Source: an uncultured Collinsella sp. (GTDB taxonomy: Bacteria; Actinomycetota; Coriobacteriia; Coriobacteriales; Coriobacteriaceae). Taken from it: a DNA stretch of 33,523 nucleotides. Below, piece after piece: positions 22,926 to 30,638 of the stretch. The notes below the pieces were generated by a model. It was not told the DNA's origin. It searched no databases and saw only the letters and a program-made list of their open reading frames with translations. The stretch covers positions 1 through 33,523 of the forward strand of contig CAUBMI010000018.1 in NCBI GenBank assembly GCA_958436995.1, read 5' to 3'. Within the stretch, counting starts at the first letter, position 1, and each line of letters starts with the position of its first letter. Position numbers and translations under genes: made by a program.

Positions 22926-24395
22926 ATGGAACTCATAGTCAAAGCTAAAGACATCTTTTTGGAATATGCCGGCCGCGATATCCTGGATATCGAAGAGTTG
23001 GAAATCTACTCCTACGATCGCATCGGCTTGGTGGGAGACAATGGCGCAGGCAAAACCAGCCTGCTTAAAATTCTGAGCGGCAATCTTACCATTGCGGACG
23101 CCGACGTCAGGCGCTTCGGCAGCATTGCCCTCATCGGCCAACTCGATGAACTCGACCTTGATGCGGCTCAGGACAGTGGTGAGATGCTCTCCCGTCTCAA
23201 CGTCGCCGGAGTGGCGCAAGAGACGATGAGCGGCGGAGAGGAAACACGCGCCAAGATTGCCTCTGCGCTCTCCCAGCATGCAAGCGCGATCTTTGCTGAT
23301 GAGCCTACGAGCCACCTCGACCAAGACGGCATCAGCCTTCTCGTCGGACAACTCAAGGCATTTGATGGAGCCCTTCTCATTGTGAGCCATGACCGTTATT
23401 TTCTCGATCAGGTAGTGGACAAGATCTGGGAGCTCAAAGACGGCGGTATTTCCGAATTCTGGGGTGACTACACCGACTATCTGCGACAGAAAGAAGAAGA
23501 GCGCAAAGTTCAGGCGGCTCGATACGAAGAGGCGATGCGCGAGCGCGAGCGCCTTGAAGCCGCCATCGAAAAACAACGGAAAAAAGCACGGCAGGTCGAC
23601 GCCAAGCAGAAGGGCGCAAAGAAAAGCAACGAGTATGCAGGTCGATTGGGGCATCAGAAAGCAACCGGCACCAAACAGAAGAGGATGTACCAGGCGGCTA
23701 AGGACATGGAGAAGCGCCTCGAAGCGCTCGAAGGGATTGAGGCCCCCGACAGCATTCGCACCGTGCGGTTCCGCCAGAGCAAGGCCCTGGAACTGCATAG
23801 TAAATTTCCCATCTCGGCAGACGATTTCAGCTTGAGCTTCGGCAACTGCATGCTCTATGACCACGCGAAATTCGAGATACCGCTCGGTGCCAAAGTGGCC
23901 ATCACCGGTGGCAACGGTACAGGAAAGACCAGCTTGCTGAAGGCAATCGCTCGACGCGCCGACGGTATCAACATCTCTCCCAAGGCAGAGATCGGTTACT
24001 TCGAGCAAACAGGCTACAAGTTCGACGCCCGTCAGTCTGCGATCTCGTTCATGCAGGATGGTTGCGAGTACAGCATGACCGAAATCCGAAGCGTCCTCGC
24101 CTCTATGGGAATCGGACCGCGTGACCTGGCAAAGGACGTTGGCGTTCTCTCGGGAGGCGAAGTCATCAAGCTGCTGCTCGCGAAGATGCTGCTGGGCAGA
24201 TACAACATCTTGCTCATGGACGAGCCTGGAAATTACCTGGACATCAAGAGCGCCGAAGCCCTCGAGCAGATGATGAGCGCCTATGCCGGAACGATAGTGT
24301 TCGTCTCCCACGATAAGAGGCTGGTCGAGAACGTCGCAGACATTATTTACGAAATAAAGGACGCCAAGCTAGTCAAAATCTTTCAGCGCGAATAA
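22926..24395 (+). CDS. msr(D)-like: Msr(D)-type ABC-F ribosomal protection protein
   Basis: A 489-residue protein with two ATP-binding cassettes and no membrane segment. Cassette 1: Walker A GDNGAGKTS (38-45), signature MSGGEETR, Walker B with ADEPTSHLD. Cassette 2: GGNGTGKTS, LSGGEVIK, MDEPGNYLD. Both catalytic glutamates are kept. The interdomain linker (about 180-260) is long, helical and lysine-rich, as in antibiotic-resistance ABC-F proteins that displace macrolides from the ribosome. Length and N-terminus MELIVKAKDIFLEYAGRDILDI closely follow Msr(D). It lies downstream of the mef gene on the same strand, and the pair should give macrolide resistance. The second Walker B has G where most members have S or T. 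Confidence 0.9.
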   Translation: MELIVKAKDIFLEYAGRDILDIEELEIYSYDRIGLVGDNGAGKTSLLKILSGNLTIADADVRRFGSIALIGQLDELDLDAAQDSGEMLSRLNVAGVAQETMSGGEETRAKIASALSQHASAIFADEPTSHLDQDGISLLVGQLKAFDGALLIVSHDRYFLDQVVDKIWELKDGGISEFWGDYTDYLRQKEEERKVQAARYEEAMRERERLEAAIEKQRKKARQVDAKQKGAKKSNEYAGRLGHQKATGTKQKRMYQAAKDMEKRLEALEGIEAPDSIRTVRFRQSKALELHSKFPISADDFSLSFGNCMLYDHAKFEIPLGAKVAITGGNGTGKTSLLKAIARRADGINISPKAEIGYFEQTGYKFDARQSAISFMQDGCEYSMTEIRSVLASMGIGPRDLAKDVGVLSGGEVIKLLLAKMLLGRYNILLMDEPGNYLDIKSAEALEQMMSAYAGTIVFVSHDKRLVENVADIIYEIKDAKLVKIFQRE

Positions 24396-24452
24396 CCCTA
24401 AATGAGCAGGATATATTCCCAGAATGGAGACAAAAGGCCTCGAAGGGGGGGG

Positions 24453-24890
24453 TGCCTCCAGGCCCTGTCGGCGCTCGCCATGACGCGCATGTACTACGAC
24501 GGCAGCATGGACGACCGCAGCGCCCTCATCGAAGAACAGCGGATCCTGGACAAATCTCAGGGCTTTCTGAAAAAGAGGCAGGTCCTCGCAGCGCTCATGG
24601 AGATGAAGATCGGGGGCATGAAAGGGACGCCCATCGCGCTTCCTCGCGGAGCCCAGGGAAACGCCCTCAAGAGGCTGGTCTCTCAGACCCCCAGAGCCGC
24701 TGCAAAAGAGCAACTCCTCGAAGCTAAGGTTGAGATGCGCGCGAGCCTACGCTCCGGAGAGTCGAAGCTGAGGTCCGAGGCCGAAGATCGAAAAGGCAAA
24801 ATCCAACGCATCGCGGCGGTATCCCGGTCAGCCAGGACGCTGCTCACTGATGGGACCGACTGCTGGCTCATCGACGATCAGACAGATTAG
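24453..24890 (+). pseudogene. C-terminal part of the split accessory gene
   Basis: The frame CLQALSALAMTRMYYDGSMDD then runs helical and charged to the TAG at 24888. Composition and style match the fragment ending at 20770, and joining SYEAQLG to CLQALSALAM gives a continuous helical protein. An ATG at 24402 opens the frame but lies in cassette-end sequence. A shared GGGGGTGC is present at both junctions (20770-20777 and 24448-24455). Alternatively this is an independent 137-residue gene starting at ATG 24480. Confidence 0.55.
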
Positions 24891-24900
24891 GAAAGACAAA

Positions 24901-24922
24901 GAGGCGGGCAATTGCCCGCCTC
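24901..24922. terminator. Bidirectional terminator between convergent gene sets
   Basis: Arms GAGGCGGGC and GCCCGCCTC surround AATT as a perfect palindrome. On the minus strand it is followed by TTTGTCTTTC, on the plus strand by TTAC. It lies between the rightward cargo and the leftward mobilisation operon. Confidence 0.8.
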
Positions 24923-24925
24923 TTA

Positions 24926-25021
24926 CTACATCACCCACTTGAACACGGCGCGGAACAGCCAGACGAAAAAGCCCAGCGTGACCTTAAGCGCCGCCTTGAG
25001 GAACCTACCAAGCCTCTTCAT
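24926..25021 (-). CDS. 31-residue cationic hydrophobic peptide
   Basis: The frame overlaps the end of the upstream gene and stops just before the terminator. The product begins MKRLGRFLKAALK and continues with a hydrophobic VTLGFFVWLFRAVFKWV: an amphipathic, basic peptide likely at the membrane. GGGGTGA lies about five bases before the ATG. Translation from coupling is plausible. Function unknown; a toxin-like or membrane-modulating peptide cannot be excluded. Confidence 0.5.
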   Translation of the reverse strand: MKRLGRFLKAALKVTLGFFVWLFRAVFKWVM

Positions 25022-25559
25022 CGACGTCACCCCAATCTTCCTTGACCTTGCGGGCACCATCCTCGGCGCCCTCTTCCTTCTCTTGCGCGAGCAGCCTCGC
25101 CAGCTCGTCGGGCACGCCCGGGACCTCCGCCCTCCCCAGCGCGCGCTGCAGCTCCTTTATCTGCGACTTCAGCGGTTTTGAGGGAGGACCCACGTGCTCG
25201 CGGTAGCAGGCGCCGATCGCGGCCGCGTCGCACAGGTATCCCCGCACCCGGGCGAACGCCTCGTCGCCGTCGAGCAGGACGCGCCGGGCTCGCCCGAGCT
25301 CGGCCTCCGAGGCAAGCATGAAGCGCCATCCGCGGGACCTGCGTGCGGCCGGGATGCCGTCCGCGGGCGCGTCGGCGCGCCAGTCGTCGCGCACCTGGTG
25401 CCAGTTCGCCGTGAGCCAAAGCCCCTTCTCGGGCACCTCACGCATCTCGAGCTCGAACTCCGTGAGCATGTTCGCGCCGGAGAACGGCGACCCCTCCGTG
25501 AACGAGAGCGTGTCGAACAGCGTCGTCCTGCCGCCCTCGTACTCTATCCTCACCATCAT
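25005..25559 (-). CDS. Mobilisation-operon protein of unknown function
   Basis: A 184-residue soluble protein that I do not recognise. The N-terminal half is beta-rich (MVRIEYEGGRTTLFDTLSFTEG), the C-terminal half helical and acidic (LKSQIKELQRALGRAE, LLAQEKEEGAEDGARKVKEDW). The ATG overlaps the relaxase stop (ATGA), so translation is coupled and its role is probably linked to the relaxosome. A second ATG follows at once, so the start may be 25556. Confidence 0.7.
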   Translation of the reverse strand: MMVRIEYEGGRTTLFDTLSFTEGSPFSGANMLTEFELEMREVPEKGLWLTANWHQVRDDWRADAPADGIPAARRSRGWRFMLASEAELGRARRVLLDGDEAFARVRGYLCDAAAIGACYREHVGPPSKPLKSQIKELQRALGRAEVPGVPDELARLLAQEKEEGAEDGARKVKEDWGDVDEEAW

Positions 25560-26827
25560 CTCCGGCCCCTCTCCCTGCGCTGGTCCTGCTGGGCCCGCTG
25601 CCGCTCGGCGGCGAGGATGCGCTGCTGCTCGTCCTCATGCCGGCTGCCGCGCTGGTTGTCGCCGGCTTCGCCGCGCTTGTCGCCGTTCCCGTAGCGGGTC
25701 TTGAGGGGCATGAGGCCGTTCTCCGCTATGTAGGCTCGCGCAGCCTCGAGGCGGCGGTACCCCTCGCCGCCCGCCTGGCCGCGGCGCTCGAGCGTCGCCA
25801 TCCTGAGACCGAACTCCTCGATCGACTCGACGTCGAACTTCGCGCAGGTCTCGAGCGCCGAGGAGAGCCTGCTCAGCTCCGAGAGGTCGTTGAGCTCGAG
25901 GGCCCGCTCGGCGGCCTCGCGGATGCGCGCGGTGCTCGCGTCCGTGGGGCGGTAGGCGCCTTCGCGCTCGAACCGCCGGCGGAGCATCTCCTTGCCGTAG
26001 ACGAACCCCAGGCGCTCGCCGCTGACCTTCTTGGACGGCTCCTCTGCCAGGCTGAACACCCAGTCGTCCCGCCTCGCCTTGGCCGAGTTGTCGGCGACGT
26101 GCACGCCCAGGGCGTCGAGGATGCCGAGGAACTCCGCCTCGTCGCGCGCCGTGGTCTTGGCGAGCGCGACGCGGGCGCGGATGTCGCCGACCCACGAGTA
26201 GCCGCCAGAGCGCATGATCTCCTTCTCGGCACGGCCCAGGTAGACGCTCCTGCGACTCCTGGGCCCGCCCGCGCCGGCGCGCCCTCGCGCCTTCGACGGC
26301 GATTCTGGCGCCCGGTCGTTGGAGAGGCCCGACAGCCCGCGCTCGCGGGCCATGTCCTGAAGGTCTCGGTTGAGGTCCTCGGGGTGCTGGGTCTGCATGC
26401 GGTAGCCCGTGCGGAGGTTCGCGTTGTTCACTACGATGTGCGCGTGGGGTATGCCGCGGGCGTTGTCGTCGTGGTAGACGATGGCGATCTCGTGGTCGCC
26501 GAAGTGCTTGAGCGCCCACGAGCACGCGAGCTCGCGCAGCGCAGCCAGGTCGATGTCGTCGCCGGGGTCCGGCGAGAGCACGAAGTGCTTGAACGTGCGC
26601 GCGGGCTTTCCCCTCCAGGGTGCGTCCGTGCCGAAGGCGGCGCGAGTGGCGTCCATCTCGGCGTCCCAGGCGCAGGCCTCCTTGGCCTCGTCTCCCAGCG
26701 CGCCGGCGTCGCGCTCGTCGTAGCTCAGGTTGAACAGGTCGCGCGCGAGGGCGCGGCCTCCCTTCTCGAGGTAGCGGCGGATGCCTCCGGTCGCGCCGTG
26801 GCCGCTTATCGGCTTCAGGATCGGCAT
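25556..26827 (-). CDS. MOBP-type relaxase
   Basis: A 423-residue DNA strand transferase that nicks oriT, stays bound to the 5 prime end and leads the strand into the recipient. The relaxase domain spans about residues 1-200: TGGIRRYLEKGGR near the start (Tyr19 is a candidate nucleophile; Tyr36 is the other), KHFVLSPDPGDD (80-91), and the metal-binding HDDNARGIPHAHIVVNN (His119, His128, His130). The C-terminal half is helical, and the end is arginine- and glutamine-rich (RQRAQQDQRRERGRR), as is common for secreted relaxase tails. It overlaps mobC by 13 bases. Confidence 0.88.
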   Translation of the reverse strand: MPILKPISGHGATGGIRRYLEKGGRALARDLFNLSYDERDAGALGDEAKEACAWDAEMDATRAAFGTDAPWRGKPARTFKHFVLSPDPGDDIDLAALRELACSWALKHFGDHEIAIVYHDDNARGIPHAHIVVNNANLRTGYRMQTQHPEDLNRDLQDMARERGLSGLSNDRAPESPSKARGRAGAGGPRSRRSVYLGRAEKEIMRSGGYSWVGDIRARVALAKTTARDEAEFLGILDALGVHVADNSAKARRDDWVFSLAEEPSKKVSGERLGFVYGKEMLRRRFEREGAYRPTDASTARIREAAERALELNDLSELSRLSSALETCAKFDVESIEEFGLRMATLERRGQAGGEGYRRLEAARAYIAENGLMPLKTRYGNGDKRGEAGDNQRGSRHEDEQQRILAAERQRAQQDQRRERGRR

Positions 26828-27261
26828 GGCGACCCCTCCACGAGCGAGTCGGCTCCGATGCGCCCGAGCTCGGCCGCCATCTCGCGGGCCGCGGCGTTCA
26901 CGTCGGCGAGCTCGCGCTCGATCGTAGGGACGCTCTCCGCCACGAGGTCGCGGTCGACGCGCCCATGGCGGGCGTGGAAGTTGATGAGGTTCATCGCGTG
27001 CACGGCCTGGTTGTAGTGGTAGCCCCACTTCGTGAGCTCGCGCGACATCGCCCACAGGGCCCTGCGGTCCACGAGTATGCGGTGCTCGTCTCCCGCGTTG
27101 GCCTCCGTCGACAACGGTATGCGCACGAGGTAACGCAGGTACTCCGACTTGCTGAGGCCGGCGCGCTCGCACCGCTCGCAGAGCGCGTCGTAGTCGCCTC
27201 CCTCCATGCGGAACGTGACGCGGCGCTCCTTGCCTTTGGCGACGCCGGCTTCCTCTTCCAT
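26815..27261 (-). CDS. mobC: MobC-like relaxosome accessory protein
   Basis: A 148-residue protein. The N-terminus KERRVTFRMEGGDYDALCERC followed by AGLSKSEYLRYLVR is a ribbon-helix-helix-type DNA-binding unit. The part KWGYHYNQAVHAMNLINFHAR is typical of MobC family members. It should bind and bend oriT for the relaxase, whose gene overlaps its 3 prime end. GAAAGGAA lies upstream of the ATG at 27261. The gap in front is the oriT candidate. Confidence 0.82.
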   Translation of the reverse strand: MEEEAGVAKGKERRVTFRMEGGDYDALCERCERAGLSKSEYLRYLVRIPLSTEANAGDEHRILVDRRALWAMSRELTKWGYHYNQAVHAMNLINFHARHGRVDRDLVAESVPTIERELADVNAAAREMAAELGRIGADSLVEGSPCRS

Positions 27262-27280
27262 GGCGGATTCCTTTCCTCGG

Positions 27281-27475
27281 GCCCGCCGCGCGGCGGGCGC
27301 GTCTCTCTAGGGGCGCGGGGGATCCCCCGCAGGCGGCGGCCCGGCTCGGGCGCCGCCTCTGGGACCGGGCCTCGCGTAAGCGGGCTCCCCCAACGGCCCG
27401 CGGCATGACGGGTCCGAGGCCGCCCGGTCCCCAAGTGCTATGGACGCCCGACGCGATGTCGGACGCCATAGGCTA
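27281..27475. other. oriT: Candidate origin of transfer: clustered hairpins between parB and mobC
   Basis: The gap holds a perfect 18-bp palindrome (27281-27298), a perfect 16-bp palindrome (27315-27330), a hairpin GGCGGC-G-GCCCG / CGGGC-GCCGCC (27332-27357), a GCGTAAGCGGGCTC stretch (27374-27387) loosely like nic regions of the TAAGTGCGCCCT type, and an outer-inner stem CTATGG / CCATAG around CCGAC / GTCGG (27438-27472). oriT normally lies next to mobC and relaxase. None is followed by a T-run in the parB direction. Confidence 0.5.
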
Positions 27476-28429
27476 CTTGCTGGATTTCGGGCCTGAGGCC
27501 CTTCTGCGGCCCTTACGGGCGCCTGCGCCCGCCTCCGCGTACGGCGCGGTCATGAGCGCCATCTCCCGCAGCAGCGAGAGGTCGGCCGCGCTCGGGCTCT
27601 CGGGCGGGCGCTCGAGGAAGTCGGCCACGAGCCTCGCGGCCTTCGCGATGCGTCCGTCGGGGCCGGCTTGCGCCTTCCCCTCGCTCCTCACGTAGTCGGA
27701 GAGCTCCCGCTTGGTGCGCCGCCAGGGCTCCATGGCGGCGTGCATCTCCGCTTGGCGCTCCTTCGGCATGCCCGCGAGCGAGCGCACCGCCTCGGCGCTG
27801 AGGTTGCCGCGGTCGGCCTCGGCGGCCCACTCGGGCGAGAGGTCCTCGGCGATCCTGCGGGCCAGCCTCTCCTCGCGCGCGATGGTCTTGCCGGAGATCT
27901 TGCGGCCCGTCTGCCGCTCGATGATGGCGGCCTTCACGTCGTCGACGCGCATGCCGGAAAGCGACGGGTCCTCGGAGCGCAGGCGCACGGCGTCGCCCCT
28001 GAGAGCCTCGGTCGCGGCGGCGCGCTCGGTCACGGTGAGCGCGCGGGTGAAGTAGTTCGCGGCGTGGAGCAGCGTCACCGCCCGCTCGTCGTCGATGCCC
28101 TCGATCACGCGGCAGGGCATCCTCTCGTAGGCGGGGTCGCCCTTCGCGAGCAGCGCGTAGGCGGCCTTGCGGCGGTGCCCGGAGACCATCTGCCACGAGC
28201 CGTCGCCGACCTTGCGCACGAGCGGTAGGTCGGTGAGTCCGTCCTGGCGTATGGACTCGGCGAGCTCGGCTATGCCGGCCGGGTCCATGGAGTACGCGGC
28301 GTTCGCCGGGTGGTCGGCGATGTCGGCCACCGCTATCTCGGACACCGGGTAGCGCCCGCGGGTGCGCGATGCGCCGTCGAGCAGCCCCGTGATGGTGAAG
28401 CCCGCGGCCACCTGGCTAGGCGAGCTCAC
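27473..28429 (-). CDS. parB: ParB-type partition protein
   Basis: A 318-residue protein with a ParB N-terminal domain (about 27-130): LAESIRQDGLTDLPLVRK and the GHRRKAAY box (84-91). A central HTH-like helical region (about 140-230, KISGKTIAREERLARRIAE, LSAEAVRSLAGM) would bind parS. The basic C-terminus RKGRRRASGPK may add DNA contact. It overlaps parA by 14 bases. Partition genes on an ICE suggest that the excised form must be kept through cell division, in line with its replication genes. Confidence 0.88.
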   Translation of the reverse strand: MSSPSQVAAGFTITGLLDGASRTRGRYPVSEIAVADIADHPANAAYSMDPAGIAELAESIRQDGLTDLPLVRKVGDGSWQMVSGHRRKAAYALLAKGDPAYERMPCRVIEGIDDERAVTLLHAANYFTRALTVTERAAATEALRGDAVRLRSEDPSLSGMRVDDVKAAIIERQTGRKISGKTIAREERLARRIAEDLSPEWAAEADRGNLSAEAVRSLAGMPKERQAEMHAAMEPWRRTKRELSDYVRSEGKAQAGPDGRIAKAARLVADFLERPPESPSAADLSLLREMALMTAPYAEAGAGARKGRRRASGPKSSK

Positions 28430-29180
28430 GGGACACCTCGTCTGCGAGCGCCTTGTAGTCGCGCGCGGGGCGGCTCCCCGGCTCGAAGGCCGCCACCGGC
28501 TTCCACTGCCAGCTGCCCTCGCAGACCTTGCTGCTCGCGTGTATGACCGTCTCGAACTGCTCGCCCGGGAAGAACCCGTCGAGCACGGCCGCGCCCGTGG
28601 CCTCGGCGTTGGTCATGCGGCCGGGAACGCAGGTGCGCAGTATCCTCCAGCGGGGCGTTGGCATGCGCAGGGCGTCTGAGATGGAGCGCGTCGCCTCGAC
28701 GGTGAGCGCGGTGCCGCGCATCACGGTGGAGTCGAGCTTCACGGGGATGACGACCATGCCGCCCTCCGCTGCGGCGAGGTAGGCGTTGAAGGCGAGCCTG
28801 CGCATCACCGGGCTGCAGTCGATGAGGCAGACGTCGTAGGAGCCCGAGGCGTCGTCGAGGGCGAACTTGAGGCGCTGCTCGCGCAGGAGCATCTCGTTCT
28901 GGTCGACGAGGTCGATGGTCGAGGCCACCACGTCGAGGTTCTCCGCTGCCGCATAGGCGACCTCCTCCACGGGCGCGCCGCCGTAGAGCAGCTCGACCGA
29001 CGTGCGTCGCTCGGAGGCGGCGCGGTCGTAGAGGCCGAAGAAGTCGGTGGCGGACGCCTGCGGGTCGAGGTCGACGAGCAGGGTCCGAAGGCCCCGGGCG
29101 GCGAAGATCGCCGCCAGGTTCACGGCGGTCGTCGTCTTGCCGACGCCGCCCTTGTAGTTGGAAATGGCTATCGTGCGCAT
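28416..29180 (-). CDS. parA: ParA-type partition ATPase
   Basis: A 254-residue Walker-type ATPase. The deviant Walker A is KGGVGKTT (10-17), with VDLDPQASAT (36-45) and YDVCLIDCSP as further motifs. The start at 29180 puts the P-loop at the usual distance; GAGAGGA lies nine bases upstream. A longer frame upstream has no such support and runs through the operator region. There is no N-terminal HTH, so it is a small type ParA that likely depends on another protein for operon control. Two CGTACGG dyads lie 80-150 bp upstream, the same motif as at the int/xre control region. Confidence 0.9.
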   Translation of the reverse strand: MRTIAISNYKGGVGKTTTAVNLAAIFAARGLRTLLVDLDPQASATDFFGLYDRAASERRTSVELLYGGAPVEEVAYAAAENLDVVASTIDLVDQNEMLLREQRLKFALDDASGSYDVCLIDCSPVMRRLAFNAYLAAAEGGMVVIPVKLDSTVMRGTALTVEATRSISDALRMPTPRWRILRTCVPGRMTNAEATGAAVLDGFFPGEQFETVIHASSKVCEGSWQWKPVAAFEPGSRPARDYKALADEVSRELA

Positions 29181-29253
29181 GGGTCGCGTCCTCTCTAGCG
29201 TGGGGCGCGCCTCGCCGCATCCGGTCCGGCGCGCCCCGAGTCTCGGAGCGTCG

Positions 29254-29277
29254 GGACAAAACCGTACGGATTTGTCC
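29254..29277. promoter_or_regulatory. Operator-like dyad upstream of parA, site 1
   Basis: GGACAAA and TTTGTCC flank a central CCGTACGG. One half matches the CGTACGGAT motif of the xis/xre region; the second half-site 10 bp on (TGTCC) is degenerate. Confidence 0.5.
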
Positions 29278-29288
29278 GACAAGCGGAG

Positions 29289-29330
29289 TGTACCACGAAA
29301 ACGTACGGATATGTACGCTTTCGTGGTACA
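29289..29330. promoter_or_regulatory. 42-bp inverted repeat upstream of parA with operator core (operator or parS candidate)
   Basis: TGTACCACGAAA (29289-29300) and TTTCGTGGTACA (29319-29330) flank CGTAC-GGATAT-GTACG. The 18-base arms differ at one pair only. The core CGTACGGATATGTACG differs by one base from the site at 32364-32379. Position upstream of parAB also suits a centromere site. Confidence 0.65.
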
Positions 29331-29384
29331 GGGGGCGGATTTCGGGGAAACCCGGCCCCGGGAGCCCGGGGCCGGGCGCGCCGC

Positions 29385-29756
29385 CTAGGAGAGCGGCTCC
29401 ATCTCGCCGAAGCAGTTGACGTGGTGGCGCAGGAGCGCTCGGTTCTCCTTGACGACCATCATCGCCACCTCGTCGAAGCGGACCGGGGTGTCGGCGTAGT
29501 CGTCGCCGTTGCCGGAGAGCCACGTCGCCGCCAGCGCCTCGCGCAGCCCGCGCGCCCTGTGGGCCTCGGGGAATCCGTCCGTCCCGATGCGGACCGTGGC
29601 GTCGACGAACACCAGGGTCCCGTCCTCGTCCACCGCCACGAGGTCGATCCCGCCGATGCCCTCGGGCCCCTGCCAGGCCTCGTCGACGATCTCGTAGCCC
29701 TTGCGCTCGAGGAAGGCCTTGACCGCGCCCATCGCCTTTTCCTTCATGTCGTTCAT
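29385..29756 (-). CDS. UPF0102/YraN-like protein with altered active site
   Basis: A 123-residue protein. The order KAFLERKGYEIVDEAWQ, GGIDLVAVDEDGTLVFVDATVR, then LREALAATWLSGN follows the YraN/UPF0102 endonuclease-like fold. Family members usually have GEIDLIA and VEVK; here these read GGID (35-38) and VDAT (51-54), so the first acidic residue and the lysine are lost. Catalysis is unlikely, and a binding role is more probable. The start at 29756 has AAGGAG six bases upstream. It ends about 55 bp upstream of the parA control dyads. Confidence 0.65.
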   Translation of the reverse strand: MNDMKEKAMGAVKAFLERKGYEIVDEAWQGPEGIGGIDLVAVDEDGTLVFVDATVRIGTDGFPEAHRARGLREALAATWLSGNGDDYADTPVRFDEVAMMVVKENRALLRHHVNCFGEMEPLS

Positions 29757-30303
29757 GTCTTGCTCCTTGGACTCTGAGGCCCGCCCCTGTGGCGTGCCTT
29801 GCGTCGCGTGAGTCGCATGCAGCGCGGGCGCGCCTGCAAGGGAGGAAGCGAAGTCGGGCGTGGATATAGAAATCTCCCGACGGCAGTTTTTCGCGTTGTT
29901 CGCGCGCGGAGCGCATGGGGCGAAGAACCCGAAAAAGTGTCGCGACCCTTGCTGGCCGCCCGCCGGCGTGCGACCCTGCGCGTCCAAGGAGCGCCAGGGC
30001 GGGTATTCGGATCAAAGGGGCGCAGGCGTGCGGTATGGAATCCGGCGTGGGCGCCGAGACCCTCCGGGCGTGGGATGCGGCCCATCGGCGGTTGCTGGGC
30101 TCCTGCGGGGATTGACGACGACGTCGTGGCGGGGACGGCGGCGTAACCTCAGGTTGAAGTGCCGCAGCATGAATCGGGACGGATGGCTTTCCCGCGCCGC
30201 TTGCGGATGATATGCGCACGAGATCGCTGGCGGCGAGATGGCTCTCCACATGGAACGGCTACGGTGCTGCGCGACACGTCCGTTGAGAGAAGGAGTCGAG
30301 CTG
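29757..30303. other. Non-coding interval with one imperfect long hairpin
   Basis: No believable gene is seen in 547 bp. TTTTTCG (29887-29893) and CGAAAAA (29930-29936) flank an inner GTTCGC / GCGAA pairing, forming a long imperfect stem. A GTG frame at 29860 starts with a twin-arginine-like SRRQFF but lacks a ribosome site and a proper hydrophobic part. Confidence 0.45.
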
Positions 30304-30555
30304 ATGTTGGGTTACGAAGAGAAGTTGGAGCGCATGGAGCTGATTGATGCCGTGTGCGATGCCGGGAGGCTGGCGAGGGGCCTGGACCAGTTGCTCGAGT
30401 CCCTGGCACACGCCGACCAGCTGGACCCGCTCGACGTCGAGGGAATCCTGGCCCTGAGGTCGATAAGCGAGAGGTGCGCCGAGCGCATCGGCGACGCCGC
30501 GCGCATCCTGGAGGCGCAGAACGAGACTCTCTACGCCGAGGAGCGAACCGCTTAA
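30304..30555 (+). CDS. Small helical protein, unknown function
   Basis: An 83-residue acidic protein predicted to be all helix (LERMELIDAVCDAGRLARGLDQLLESLAHAD, ILALRSISERCAERIGDAARILEAQNE). AAGGAG lies eight bases before the ATG at 30304. It is the only rightward gene between parA and xre and converges with the gene at 30639. No motif is recognised; helical hairpin proteins of this type often act as small regulators or adaptors. Confidence 0.65.
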   Translation: MLGYEEKLERMELIDAVCDAGRLARGLDQLLESLAHADQLDPLDVEGILALRSISERCAERIGDAARILEAQNETLYAEERTA

Positions 30556-30638
30556 CTTCCTTTCCCGGAAGATTAACTATTTGCTTTGCGATCATCGCAC
30601 TAAAGAATCGCAGCCCTAGGTCTACGTTTAGACGAGCG

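Noticed and set aside
24452..24727. Alternative frame MPPGPVGARHDAHV... after the right cassette junction
   Set aside because: Its composition is Arg/His-rich and shadow-like; the other frame reads as a helical protein matching the left fragment in style.
29860..30210. Frame with twin-arginine-like start SRRQFFALFARGA
   Set aside because: It starts at GTG without a properly spaced ribosome site, lacks the hydrophobic part of a Tat signal, and the rest has no protein-like composition.
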